Source: Tanypteryx hageni (taxonomy: Eukaryota > Arthropoda > Insecta > Odonata > Petaluridae). From it: a stretch of 64,000 bases of DNA. This document shows, piece after piece, positions 1 to 10,577 of this stretch (position 1 is the first letter of the stretch; each line of letters begins with the position of its first letter). The notes under the pieces were generated by a model that was not told the origin of the DNA, searched no databases, and saw nothing but the letters and a program-made list of their open reading frames with translations. Location: NCBI GenBank assembly GCA_028673005.1, contig CM054116.1, positions 21,925,840-21,989,839 of the forward strand, read 5' to 3'. The translations under genes and the position numbers were made by a program.

Positions 1-719
1 GGTAACTGACCAATATTCCCCTTATTTGGTATGCTGACTTGCTGCCACTCTCCTATAAATAATATCATTGTCTAAAACCAATCACAACATCGAATGACCT
101 AAGCGATGAATGAATATATTCATATATATTTATATCCTGTCATTTCCCCCCCAAAAAATCAAAATTCTGACCTTGAGGTGCACATCCTCAAGATCACTCT
201 AGTATGTGTACAGTGTGCTCCCGCCATTCGCGGGGATTGCGTAGGCACCAGAAAATGCCCAAGAATACCAAAACAGCGAATACTGGGGAATACGCTGCGC
301 CCGTACTCGTGCTAAGCAATTGGAGAAGACGAAACTATCCCTGAGTCGAACCCATGGTATTATGATAGACGATGACATATTAAAAACGTGTATATACCAG
401 TATATTGTGAAAAAAACCCGAAATCTTACATTCTGTGCTCTGGCTAAACTCTGGTGAAACCACAACTCGCCACCAGAGGTTGCACAGTCGAGTATCGTAT
501 TCCGAGTCAGTTAGCGGATGGCAAAAATATTTTCGAAATTTCTAAATTTGTATCCTTGGATATCCACGGATATTTTTGTCAAAAAAAATTATTAATCATC
601 GATTTTTAATAGATAATTCATTTTATATGTCTCTTGATGTATTTTCAAATGATTGATGAATGTGAAATCTCTGGAGAAGTTAACTCTTCATGTTGATAGA
701 AGCGATTGAAAATAGAGAG
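1..719. other. Unique left flank, no gene recognised
   Basis: No open frame here resembles a known protein, and the two short frames on opposite strands (106-315 and 199-465) are not supported by splice sites or motifs. The sequence is AT-rich with short T and A runs. None of it recurs in the 13-kb units to the right, so it is probably single-copy flank of the array or an unrelated old repeat. Confidence 0.5.
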
Positions 720-1482
720 GAATACTCTGTAGTCAAAATGGAGGGACAGAAGGACACGAGGGATGAATCCACTCTAGAGAAGGAAAGCGGGGAATAGAGA
801 ACTCTGCAGTATAAAAGGGGGGGGGGGAGATTTTGGAGAGGTATAGCAGGGAGAAGAAAAATCTGGAGGCTAAGAGGAGGGGAAGGAAAACTTCGGAGGG
901 GGATAGGAGGGAGAAGAAAAATCAGCCAGTAGAGTGAAATGAGTGAGCAAAATCACCGAAGAAGTAATTCCGGGAGGAGATAACTCTGGTGGTGTAGTTT
1001 AGGTAAAAGAAGTTTTGAGTAAAAAGGAAATAGATTAAAATATGAAGAAGGAATGGAGGAGGGAAATACTTTGGAGAATAAATGAAAGGATAAAACTCGA
1101 TAGAAGGATCGAAGAGAGGACAAAACCCCATGGTGTAGAAAATGTGGAGAAAGAGATGAGGAAAGAGAAAACTGTAGAGATGGAGGATGGTAGGAGAACT
1201 CTGGAGGAAATAGAAAGATGGAGAAAACTCAGTAGGTGGTGAGAAGAAAGGAGATAACGATGGAGGAGGAAAGAAGAGAGGGGAATAATTTGGATGAGGA
1301 AAAGAGTGAATGGAAAACTGTGGAGAAGCAATTCAGGGACGAGAAATCTATTGAGAAAAACGGGGAGGAGAAATCTCAGAAGAATGAAATATGCGGTATA
1401 AAGCTCTGGATGGGAAAACATTTCAGGTGAAAAGGAGGAAGGAAAATATTCTGGAAAAGGAAGCCGGAGGAGAAAACTCGGT
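720..1482. repeat. Degenerate purine-rich minisatellite
   Basis: The + strand is almost all A and G for about 760 bases. Variants of a motif like GAAAACTCTGGAGGAGGA recur roughly every 30 bases, with much substitution and length change. A run of nine or so G lies near 821-829. The short open frames seen here (for example 1042-1242 and 1236-1430, Lys/Glu/Arg-rich, and the Ser/Leu/Phe-rich frames on the other strand) follow from the base composition and are not genes. The strand asymmetry could allow triplex or other non-B DNA, which is inference. Confidence 0.7.
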
Positions 1483-1695
1483 ACTATTCAGTTATCCCGG
1501 ACCTCTTCTTTTAAAAAATCCACCTAAAGTATTTTCACTGTATCCTAATACCCGAGTCCAACCCCAAACCACTTAACCCAACCCAGGGGGAGGAAAATGG
1601 AACAAACCAAACACCTAGCAATTTAACTTGGATTCGGCTACTATAGGGTTCAATGAAAATATTATAGAATTTTTAATAAGGGTCCGGGATAAATA
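1483..1695. other. Spacer between minisatellite and foldback element
   Basis: About 210 bases with no gene or recognisable repeat. It is the last sequence before the foldback element that forms the left edge of the array. Confidence 0.4.
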
Positions 1696-2142
1696 CATCG
1701 CGGTCAATTCGTCACGCGTTAATTCGTAGCGCGATAAATTCGTCGCACATCAGTTCATCGCTCGAATAATTCTTCACACATCAATTCATCGCTCGACTAA
1801 TTCGTCACGAGGCAATTTCGTCGCAAGGCAAATCGGAAGGCAGGACACCATTACTGGCGTACGGCAGGGGGAGACACTGTTGGTTTGGGTGGGAATAACT
1901 CCCTGCCATACACCAACCAATGTTTATCGCCTTGCGTAATTTGTAAAGAGAAAATCGATTCATCGTGGTATTATCGAAATATAAAAAAAATTGTTGTGAA
2001 AAAGTCTCATGCTTCCAGTCATGATCATGCCTTCAAATTTGTCGGGCGATGAATTGACACGCTATGAGTTTGTCGTGCGATGTGTTGACGCGCGACTAAT
2101 TTATCGTGTGACGAATTGCAGCGCGACGGACTGACCACGTAT
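1696..2142. mobile_element. Foldback element with sub-repeated inverted arms
   Basis: The left arm (about 1696-1835) is built from short variants of CAATTCGTCGCGCG. The right arm (about 2040-2142) is built from the reverse complement, variants of GCGCGACGAATTG. The centre is also inverted: TGGCGTACGGCAGGG near 1855 faces CCCTGCCATACACCA near 1900. This matches the Foldback class of DNA elements, whose long inverted ends consist of internal short repeats. There is no coding capacity. The right half of the same family occurs in every 13-kb unit and at 3485-3621. Exact ends and target duplication are not clear. Confidence 0.65.
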
Positions 2143-2146
2143 AACC

Positions 2147-3484
2147 GTAGGATGTATGGTTACGCATTTATTCGATATTTCTTTAAACAAATGAAACATA
2201 AGATAATATAATTGTATTTATTTCATTGAAAACTTACGATCCGGATTTCAATTAATACAGTACTAAGTTTTTAAAATACATTTTTTAAATTCTGTTTTTT
2301 CTTAAACAAATATTTATAACAAACCATTTCATAATGAATGAAGGAACTAGCGTAACTACACTGAATACGTGTTCAAAATACACACCAAATACATTCAATG
2401 AGAGATTAAGTCATAATTTTTTTTTCTGTTTTGACAATCTGGTAGATGGGCGATCGTCTTAGATTCGGGATCGTCTTGGATTTGGGTAAATATGGTAATT
2501 AGCTATTGTTAAGGATTTAGTTTTCTTTTTACTTACAAATTTAAGTACGGAAGATGAAAATTTGAGAGAGAAGAATCTCAAAAAAAGGAAACTGCCCCTG
2601 GAACAAAACCCAGGTCATTTTGAGGAAAAGGAACGTTTTGTTTTTTTCTCATAAAACAAATAAAATGGAAAAATGTTGCTCATTCGATGAATTCCATGAT
2701 GGTGCATATGATTTCCTTCTGCTGGTCTAGGCATGCAGTGTCATGAGATGTTTCCTAAAGATGTACTTTCGAAGTTACACGAAAAAAATAATAATGTAGC
2801 TTCATGGGGGATGGAGAGAATTCAAATAATTAACAAATAAGTTCAATTGTCTGTCAGCTCCTTTCCAAAAGCATAAAATATCTTTGAAATAGCAATGCCA
2901 ACTAACAACATATTGTATAAGAGGGGGATTTGAATGGAATAATTTGCATTTAATGTAGTTCAAGAAAATGTCAGCCAATAAAGGGGAGATAGGAGAGCCC
3001 ATAGCTAGGCCTTCGTTTTGCCAATAAAACAATCTCAAAAAGAATATATGTAGTGACAAGAGAAAGCATCTTTGACACGTGCTTGATCACACATCTTCCG
3101 ACACAAGCACAGCATCTTTCACTGGCATTGTTGAGGAAAGGTTTGTGATATCGAATGATGCCAATCCTGAATTTGGAGGTAATATCACATCCAGCAATCC
3201 CTTTGTTAGTTCTAGTTCACAACATGCAAAAATATTTTATTTAAATAACACCAAAAATAAATATTTACTATTGCTGACAAACTGACCAGAAATTATGATA
3301 ATTACCAACTGCTAAAATTCAACTGGGTTTAAACAAGCACACTCTACTATTTTATTTTTTTTTAGAAAAAATATTCCTGGAAAAATAATATCACTAAACT
3401 CCTTCATGAATTTAATCAAGTTATAGACTAAAATTCAAAACGTTAAAGAAAGTATTGCACTGCTATTAATTTTGCAACTGCTCA
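2147..3484. repeat. Partial array unit, segment S1 (gene-less)
   Basis: This matches the post-gene part of a full unit (about 20663-22400) with many substitutions. About 440 bases of the full unit (roughly 21324-21765) are missing at the joint near 2811, where both sides share GGAT. It starts directly at the end of the foldback element and ends at a joint to a foldback half near 3485. It is the outermost recognisable piece of the array. Confidence 0.75.
2802..3230 (-). pseudogene. Penelope-like reverse transcriptase fragment
   Basis: The minus strand encodes, in broken frames, a GLAMGSPISPLLADIFLN block (reverse transcriptase motif B in Penelope-like elements) followed by an FWKGADRQLNLFVNYLNSLHP block. 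The catalytic motif C region reads CYFKDIL instead of a YVDD-type box, so it is inactive. Upstream on the same strand lies an FDIT..STMPVKDAV-type motif A in another frame. The same fragment recurs in every unit. This copy is relatively well preserved in motif B. Confidence 0.7.
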
Positions 3485-3621
3485 AATTTGTCTAGCGTTG
3501 TATTGATGCACGATGAGTTTGTCGTGCGATCTATTGATGCGTGACGACTATTTAGGTGTGAGGAATTAATGCGCAGCGAATCGAAGCATGACGAATTGAC
3601 GCGCGATCGATTGACCGCGGT
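3485..3621 (+). mobile_element. Foldback element, right-arm fragment
   Basis: These bases are repeated GCATGACGAATTGACGCGCG-like motifs, the same as the right arm of the 1696-2142 element and the foldback half at 11233-11363. It sits exactly at the joint between segments S1 and S2 of the scrambled unit. Confidence 0.65.
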
Positions 3622-4496
3622 ATGTTTACAGTATACGATTTCGCACTCGAATTAAAGACGACCGCGGTTTTTCGCAAGCTGAAATTTGGGAGAACACCTC
3701 GTCTTGGATTCAATACGGTATTGGTATTGGCAGGAAAATTTTATGATTTAAAACAAGCCTTTGACTCTCAGTTGATCATCAAATACTACATTAAAAATGA
3801 ATTCCTTGGTCATCAGAGGGTCAGCATTATCATGGATATAATCCTTTATCTCATCTCGACCACAAATAGTTAGACTTCCCTATTATTTTCATAATTGGAA
3901 AATTTTAATCAACTCTTTCCAATCAATATCAAATCACGAAATTGCACAAGGATCTGCCCTAAGGCCATCACTTTTCCTTTTGTATGTGAACAATATATGC
4001 CGCCCTGAACCAAAACCAGTCAACTCTACTGAAATCTACTTTACCAATGATATTTCTCAACTTATAACAGCCTCAACACTGGAGCAACTAAACTCTGATA
4101 ATTCCATTGCAACAAACAAAATTCAAAGGTGGTCAGAAACCAACACCTTATTACTCAACCATTATAAAACAAATTTTCTACAATATCGTTCATACCAAGG
4201 ATACCAAACACCACTATCCGCAACCCATAAATGGTCATCCTATCTTAAAAGTTCCCTACACAAGTTTTCTTGGTATGCACATTTCAGATACCCTTGATTG
4301 GATCCATCGCACTGGATCAATCTCTAAGAAAACTGTGACCGCTATTTTCATTATAATATCCTTTTATGACAAAGTGACAGCTAGTATCCTTCTTGCAGTT
4401 TATTATTACCCACATATACATCCACCTCAAATATGGCATACTTTTCTGGGGCACATCCTCTCATGCAGGGGCAGACTGTATCAAATGGCCCAGTAA
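3622..4496 (+). pseudogene. Decayed non-LTR reverse transcriptase (jockey/CR1-like)
   Basis: Three broken frames together follow the order of a non-LTR reverse transcriptase. First comes FYDLKQAFDSQLI (motif A, normally D-x-x-K-AFD). Next is QGSALRPSLFLLYVNNI (motif B). Then comes YFTNDISQLITA where an FADD box is expected, and IQRWSETNTLLLNHYKTNFLQ (downstream W...N..LN..KT motif). After a frame change, FLGMHISDTLDW follows. The catalytic ADD is replaced by TND and there are stops and frameshifts, so it is a fossil. The same piece begins each full unit. This copy shares variants with the one at 11364, for example TGGATCC-rich text after the frame. Confidence 0.7.
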
Positions 4497-5284
4497 CTTG
4501 TGAGGAAAACCGGATAAACCCCCTCCCGTCACATTAGTAGCCGAGAGTGGATCCAATCTTATTCAAAACCACATAATATAATGGAATTTTTTTTAATCGA
4601 GAAGAATGTATTGTTAAAACAAATAATATACAAATTTCACGGGACCATCATCCCCTGACCTTACTGATGTAGGCGGTAGGGTGGACTCATTCGCCATTAC
4701 TTTTCACACCAGAATATGTCGGGTGAAAGCTTGAAATAATTATTCTTGTTTTCCATTTGAATAGCATGTGAATGCTTCGAATTCCGAGTGCGGGATTTTA
4801 ACGGAGGGAGCGAATATTATGACAAAAAAGGAAAGCAGGAGGGTATAAGAAATCCTAAGGAAACACGGTCGATTCAAGTATCAATAAACTTCCTCTGTTC
4901 TACTATCCATCACGTCCTCTTCTAGTTGTGGCCATTTAGGACCAACCTTACGAAAACTATGTTTCTCCTGTCACCTTCAGTTTATTCCTCTTGTTTTCTA
5001 AATTCATGGATGTTTTTCTGTGGAAGCTGAACCGAAACGAAATCCTGCCGCTCAGTTTCCGTGCGTTTTTGCGTATTGAATCAACTCAAGTATTATAGGT
5101 AATAGTGTAGGATCTTAACAAATCGATACTATAGCTGTAATGTTTTCTTTGTCATTTGAAATTCACATAATTTGAGTCATGTTTTTTCGTGTATTGTCGA
5201 TGACATTTTATATGTAAAAGTTAACTATAATAAATAGATTTGCCTCTACTACAACTCTAAAAGTAATCTTTAAAAAATGTTATT
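4497..5284. other. Unit head remnant, then filler at a deletion joint
   Basis: Up to about 5222 the sequence matches 12227-12955, the non-coding DNA that precedes the carrier gene in full units. The match then stops. About 62 bases (5223-5284) match no part of a unit, and the text resumes at the equivalent of about 20777. The carrier gene and its flanks, about 7.8 kb, are therefore missing from this unit. No gene is present. Confidence 0.65.
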
Positions 5285-6415
5285 TATACAGTACTAAGTT
5301 TTTAAAATACATTTTTTAAATTCTGTTTTTTCTTAAACAAAAATTTATAACAAACCATTTCATAATGAATGATGGAACTAGCATACCTACACTGAATACG
5401 TGTTCAAAATATACACCAAATACATTCAATGAGAGATTAGGTCATAATTTTTTTTTCTGTTTTGACAATCTGCTAAATGGGCGATCGTCTTAGATTCGGG
5501 ATCGTCTTGGATTCGGGTAAATATGGTAATTAGCTATTGTTAAGGATTTAGTTTCGTTTTTGCCAATAATACAATCTCAAAAAGAATATATGTAGTGACA
5601 AGAGAAAGAATCTTTGACACGTGCTTGATAACACATCTTCCGACACAAGCACAGCATCTTTCACTGGCATTGTTGAGGAAAGGTTTGTGATATCGAATGT
5701 TGACAATCCTGAATTTGGAGGTAATATCACATCCAGCAATCCCTTTGTTAGTTCTAGTTCACAACATGCAAAAATATTTTTTTTAAATAACACCAAAAAT
5801 AAATATTTACTATTGCTGACAAACTGACCAGAAATTATGATAATTACCAACTGCTAAAATTCAACTGGGTTTAAACAAGCACTCTCTACTATCTTATTTT
5901 TTTTAGAAAAAATATTTATGGAAATTAATATGACTAAACTCCTTTATGAATTTACTCAAGTTAAAGACTAAAATTCAAAACGTTAAAAAAATTATTGTCA
6001 CTGCTATTAATTTTGCAACTGCTCAAATTCCAACTTATGTCAAATTTATCTCATAGTCATTTTTCAGGAATGTGTAATATCTGAGAGACCTCCACTGTAT
6101 TTTGGGGACAGAAGACAAAACACTGGCCCAGATCAGGACATGTGGATGCAGACAAGCAGAGAAAATGCTATGATGCCGCCCCTAGAAAAGTGCCGCCTCT
6201 CAACCTCACCTCATGCAGCATCCCATGGGATATGGAGTGACAATACACATAAAATTAATGCACATAATACGTTACCACTAAGCTGTAATCTCTAGCCATT
6301 GTGATAACTATGATGATCTGGAAAATTCATGAATGCTGACTGGTATCAATATTCAGTTGATATCCATGATTACTCGTGTGTTTGACAACGAGTTAATAAA
6401 CATTACAGTATTAAT
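5285..6415. repeat. Partial array unit, segments S3 and S4
   Basis: 5285-5555 matches about 20777-21035 and 5556-6415 matches about 21956-22814. Roughly 0.9 kb between them is missing, removing most of the Penelope-like motif B and C region. A short minus-strand remnant (5548-5850) still reads as the N-terminal reverse transcriptase part with an FDITNLSSTMPVKDAV block. The segment ends at the left target duplication of the LINE. Confidence 0.7.
6405..6415. repeat. Left target-site duplication of the LINE
   Basis: ACAGTATTAAT occurs immediately before and after the LINE. The uninterrupted sequence with one copy is present at 22804-22814 and in the later units. Confidence 0.9.
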
Positions 6416-6658
6416 CCCTCGGAGGAGCCTGTAACCTCTAGAGGGCGCGTCCCCGGGTGGCGGATAGGGGAATGCTCTACAGATATGTAGGGTAGGAGGG
6501 AAATAAAATACCTCCCGCGGACCAACAGGCAGCAGCGTCTGTTCTCCATATTAGGGGCGGCTGCAAACAGCGTCTGTTCCCCATGTTAGGGGCGGCTGAA
6601 TATATAGGCGGAAGGCAATGGGAAACCACCACCACAATATATCCCATGTAGAGGCATC
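6416..6658 (+). promoter_or_regulatory. LINE 5' leader with a 31-base direct repeat
   Basis: This GC-rich leader precedes the LINE start codon. It contains two 31-base direct copies (6533-6563 and 6568-6598) separated by four bases and differing at two positions, each beginning CAGCGTCTGTT. The first 30 bases can fold (CCCTC at 6416 facing GAGGG about 25 bases on). LINE leaders usually carry an internal promoter, and some RTE and R2 elements carry a self-cleaving ribozyme there. Neither function can be shown from this sequence. Confidence 0.5.
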
Positions 6659-9619
6659 ATGACGGAGTCTTCTCTTGTTAAATATTCCGGAGGCAAAATG
6701 GTCCCCCGCTCGGATCTCCGGGGGGGACAACACGAGAGGTTCCGTTTAACACAAGGAAGGAAGGATGCTGGAAAGAAGTTGAGAATTGGCACGTGGAATG
6801 TTAGAACACTCCTACGAGCAGGGAAGTTGGAAAATTTAAAGAAAGAGATGAAAATAAATAGAATGGATATGATTGGCTTAAGTGAAATGAGATGGGAAGG
6901 AAGAGGGGAAATAAAAAGTGATGACATCACAGTGTACTATTCAGGAGGTACTAGAGGAACGAATGGAGTAGGGGTAATTTTGAATAAGGAAATAGCAAAT
7001 TGTGTACAGAGGGTGATATTTGTAAATGATAGAGCAATTGGTCTTAGAATAGGAATGCACCCGAAAGATCTACTGTTGATACAAGTTTATATGCCGACCA
7101 GCCAACATGAAGATGAGGCTGTTGAAGAAATATACGAGAAGATAGAAAATATTATGGAGGAGGAAGGTAAAAACTGTTGCAAGATAGTGATGGGCGATTG
7201 GAACGCTGTGGTAGGAGAGGGAAGAGAAGACCAAGTAGTAGGAAAATTTGGACTAGGGAAAAGAAATGAAAGAGGTGAAAGACTTGTTGAGTTCTGTAAA
7301 GAGAAGAGGATGTTTATATCAAATACTTGGTTTGAAAATCATAAGAGAAGGCTATACACGTGGAAATCACCAGGAGATGGAGCCAGATATCAAATAGATT
7401 ATATTCTAGTGGAAGAAAGATATAGAAATGGAGTAAAAAAGGCATATGGACTTCCAGGAGCAGACATTGACAGTGATCATGTGCTCCTCATGGCCGAAAT
7501 AAAACTAGCCTTGAAGAAGGTTAAGAAGGCTAAGATAGTTAGGAAATGGGATTTAGAGAATATAGCCACAGTAGGAAAAGAAAGAATAGGAGAAAAATTA
7601 GCTCAGGCAATCAAAAGAGAAAACGTGTCGGAGGAAAATGTGGATGAAGCATGGAATAGGATAAAGAAGGCTATAAGGAAAACAGCAGAACAGGCTATTG
7701 GGTTTTTCAAAGGAAAAAGAATAAAAAAGCCATGGGTGACAAAGGAAATGATAGAAAAGATGGAAGAAAGAAGGCAATACAAAAGCAGGACTGATGAAGA
7801 TGGAAAAAGGAAATACAGGAAACTGAATAATGAACTAAGAAGAGAAACCCAAAAAGCAAGGGAGAAATGGCTAGAGGAGGAATGCTCAGATATAGAAGAT
7901 CTAGAGAGAAAAGGAATGTATGACTTGATGTATAAGAAAGTAAAAAATGTAACGTGGGATAGACGGAGAACAAGTGCATGTGTGAAAGAGATTGCAAGTA
8001 AAGAAGATAAAGTTCTATATAAGGAAGAGGAGGTCCTTAATAGATGGAGAGAATACATGGAGGAGTTGTACAAATCAAATGAAAAACCAAAGGATCTCCG
8101 TATTGAAGAGCAGGATGAAATAAATAATGACGAAACAGGGGTTTCGATATTGAAAATAGAGGTGCTACAAGCAATAAAGGATATGAAGAATGGGAAGGCA
8201 ATGGGGGTAGATGAGATACCGATAGAATTATTTAAGTGTCTTAATGAGGAAGGACTGGAAGAAATAGTGAAGTTGTGTAATGCAATCTATGACAAGGGGA
8301 TGTGGCCAGAGGATTTCGTCAAAACAATTATGATTCCAATTCCAAAAAAGCAAGGAACAAGAAAATGCAGTGAACACAGAACAATCAGTTTAATTACACA
8401 TGCAGCAAAGGTTCTACTTAGGGTTATGAACAGGAGACTAATTAGCAAAATGGAAGAAAATGTTGCAGAGGAACAGTTTGGATTTAGAAAGAGTAGAGGT
8501 ACAAGAGATGCAATAGGATTGATAAGAATGAGTGGAGAGAGATATATAGAAAGGGGTAAAGGAATTAGTCTGTGCTTCATAGATATGGAGAAGGCATTCG
8601 ACTGAGTGAACTGGGAAAAACTGATGGAAATACTAAAAGCAAAAAAAGTAGACTGGAAAGATAGAAGGTTAATTAAAGAGCTGTATATGAAACAGAAAGC
8701 AGCTATGAGGATAAAAGATGCACAGACCGAATGGTATGATTTAGGAAGAGGAGTAAGGCAAGGTTGCTGCTTATCGCCAACCCTGTTCAATATATATGCT
8801 GAAGAAATGATTGACAATGGAATAGGGAATGATAAAGGAATTAGTATTGGGGGTAGAATAATAAATTGTATAAGGTTTGCTGATGACATGGTAATTTTGG
8901 CAGATGAAACGAGGCATATTCAGGAAATGGTTACAAAGCTAGAAGACAGAATGATGGAATATGGAATGAAAATGAACATAAAGAAAACAAAGGTGATGAG
9001 AATAGGGGATAGAGAGATTATGAATGTGTCAATAAAGGATGGAAGAGTAGAGCAAGTAAAACAGTATAGATATTTGGGAAGCATGCTAACTGAAGACTGG
9101 AGAAGTGAAAAAGAAATAAGAACAAGAATAGCAATGGCAAAAGAAACATTTAATAAGAAAAAACGGGTACTATGTGGTAAAATGGATTTAAATCTGAAGA
9201 AACGTCTTGTGAAGTGCTATGTTTGGAGTGTATTGCTTTATGGGTGTGAAACATGGACGCTAAAGAAAAGAGAGAAAGAAAGACTAGAGGCATTTGAAAT
9301 GTGGGTGTGGAGGCGGATGGAGAAGGTTAAGTGGACGGATAGGATAAGGAATGAAGCAATACTAACAAGGGTGAATGAGAAGAGAAGATTACTTGAAACA
9401 ATTCAGAGGAGGAAAAGTAACTGGTTAGGGCATATCTTGAGAGGAGAAGGTTTACTATTGATGGTGTTGGAAGGATCAGTAGAAGGGGAAAGGAAAAGGG
9501 GACGTAGAAGAATAAAAATGTTTGACGATCTGAAAGAAAGGGGAGGGTATCAGGAAATGAAAGAAATGGCAAGGAACAGAAATGAGTGGAGAAAACGCTG
9601 GTGCCAGGGACCTGCCTAG
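6659..9619 (+). pseudogene. LINE endonuclease/reverse transcriptase, one in-frame stop
   Basis: The frame has 986 codons plus stop and is interrupted only by TGA at 8603-8605 (codon 649). Residues about 41-280 form an APE-type endonuclease: TWNVRT with N47, SEMRW with E76, QVYMPT with Y144, GDWNA with D180 and N182, QIDYIL with D247, and SDH at 272-274. The reverse transcriptase follows: KNGKAMGVDEIP near 518, QFGFRKSRGTRDA near 620, CFIDMEKAFD ending at 648 (motif A), RQGCCLSPTLFN near 700 (motif B) and FADD at 740-743 (motif C). LLYGCETWTL and a basic C-terminal tail come after. All catalytic residues looked for are present. The stop falls just after the motif A AFD, where a CGA-to-TGA change is a simple explanation. 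The second part (8606-9619) has no ATG of its own at the joint. Confidence 0.88.
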
Positions 9620-9642
9620 AGGCAGAACACCTCATGATGATG

Positions 9643-9653
9643 ACAGTATTAAT
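9643..9653. repeat. Right target-site duplication of the LINE
   Basis: This is the second copy of ACAGTATTAAT, following the (ATG)3 end of the element. Confidence 0.9.
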
Positions 9654-10577
9654 ATCAGTTAATAGTAACAATACTCTTCTCAAATATTTAAATGATTAAA
9701 AGAGATTTTTGTATCAATTTATTTTTTATTTTACCATTTTAATGAATAAAGAAATAAAAAAGCAGACTTTTTTCTCATTTCAAAATTATTCCCAATTTTA
9801 ATGAACGTTTTGGAAATTGTTCCATGATTGATAAAAAATGAATAACTCCATATGATGTAATATATTTTTCACGTGTCAGCACCTGAACCAAAGTACTAGC
9901 AAATTTTAGCATTTCTTCTAGTGACTGTGCTCGAGAATTCTCGAGAAATTCCCTTTCATTAAAATTCTCATTTTTCGAGAAATTTTTTTCTCCAATATTC
10001 GAGAACTGTCACATAATAATTAATTTTATTTAAAAATCACAACTTTACAAATAAAAATTAACACAGAAGGTGCAAACGACAGGAAATGTTATGCTGAATA
10101 AATATCTTTACAGTGCATTTCATACATTCATACAGTGCTTTCCAAATTGCGGGGGAGCATGCTGGAAACGTCAGGGAAAAGGAGGTTGGTGAAAGATTTG
10201 TCACACATGTATTTCCTGTTTTACCTTGCTAATCCTTAGACCTACATCCTGCAGCAATCAGATTCTAGCCCTCAAGCGGCTAGGACAGTGGTTCCCAACA
10301 TGGTTGCCATGGAACACTGGGGTGCCACAGATGATATTTAGGGGTGCTGCCATAAAATTAGTTTTGTAAATGATTGAACGATTTGAATACCAAAAGTGAT
10401 TGGCATGGCAGTAATCTAATATCAAAATAATTTTGCAGTCATCACCTAACCAGTTAGACTTTCAATGCTCATGGCCCTCCAGTGCTAAATGATTCCAAAA
10501 CTAGTCAAATGTAATTTCCAGAGTTATCCATGCACATTAACTTTCACAGTAATGGATGGGAAAAATGTTGATACCCT
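9654..10577. other. Unit DNA without recognised gene, with a palindrome and a hAT-like end
   Basis: This matches about 22815-23750 of unit 1. It holds a perfect 16-base palindrome, CTCGAGAATTCTCGAG, at 9930-9945. At 10286 it has CAGTGGTTCCCAACATGG, which resembles terminal inverted repeats of hAT elements of the Charlie kind. No facing partner was found. No coding region is supported. Confidence 0.45.

Larger units (their letters stand above)
6416..9642 (+). mobile_element. RTE-type LINE, near full length
   Basis: The element is 3227 bases long, flanked by a perfect 11-base target duplication, and absent from the same place in the other units. It has a GC-rich 5' leader of 243 bases, a single long reading frame with an apurinic-like endonuclease followed by reverse transcriptase, a 3' leader of only 23 bases, and a short (ATG)3 end. 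Size, single frame, very short 3' UTR and trinucleotide tail fit the RTE clade (RTE-1, BovB relatives). Proteins like this are often mislabelled craniofacial development protein 2-like. One in-frame stop breaks the frame. The clean duplication and few lesions suggest a recent insertion. Confidence 0.9.

Noticed and set aside
335..365. tRNA or tRNA-derived SINE on the minus strand (GGTTCGACTC, B-box-like)
   Set aside because: No A box at the right distance and no cloverleaf stems could be found.
1042..1576. Short Lys/Glu-rich proteins
   Set aside because: Low-complexity readings of the purine-rich minisatellite on both strands.
1696..2142. CRISPR-like array of regularly spaced short repeats
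   Set aside because: The repeats are imperfect, inverted between the two halves, have no unique spacers and lie in a eukaryotic genome.
6659..9619. Host gene of the craniofacial development protein 2 type
   Set aside because: The protein has endonuclease and reverse-transcriptase motifs, no introns, and lies inside a segment with exact target duplications. The host-like name is a database habit for RTE proteins.
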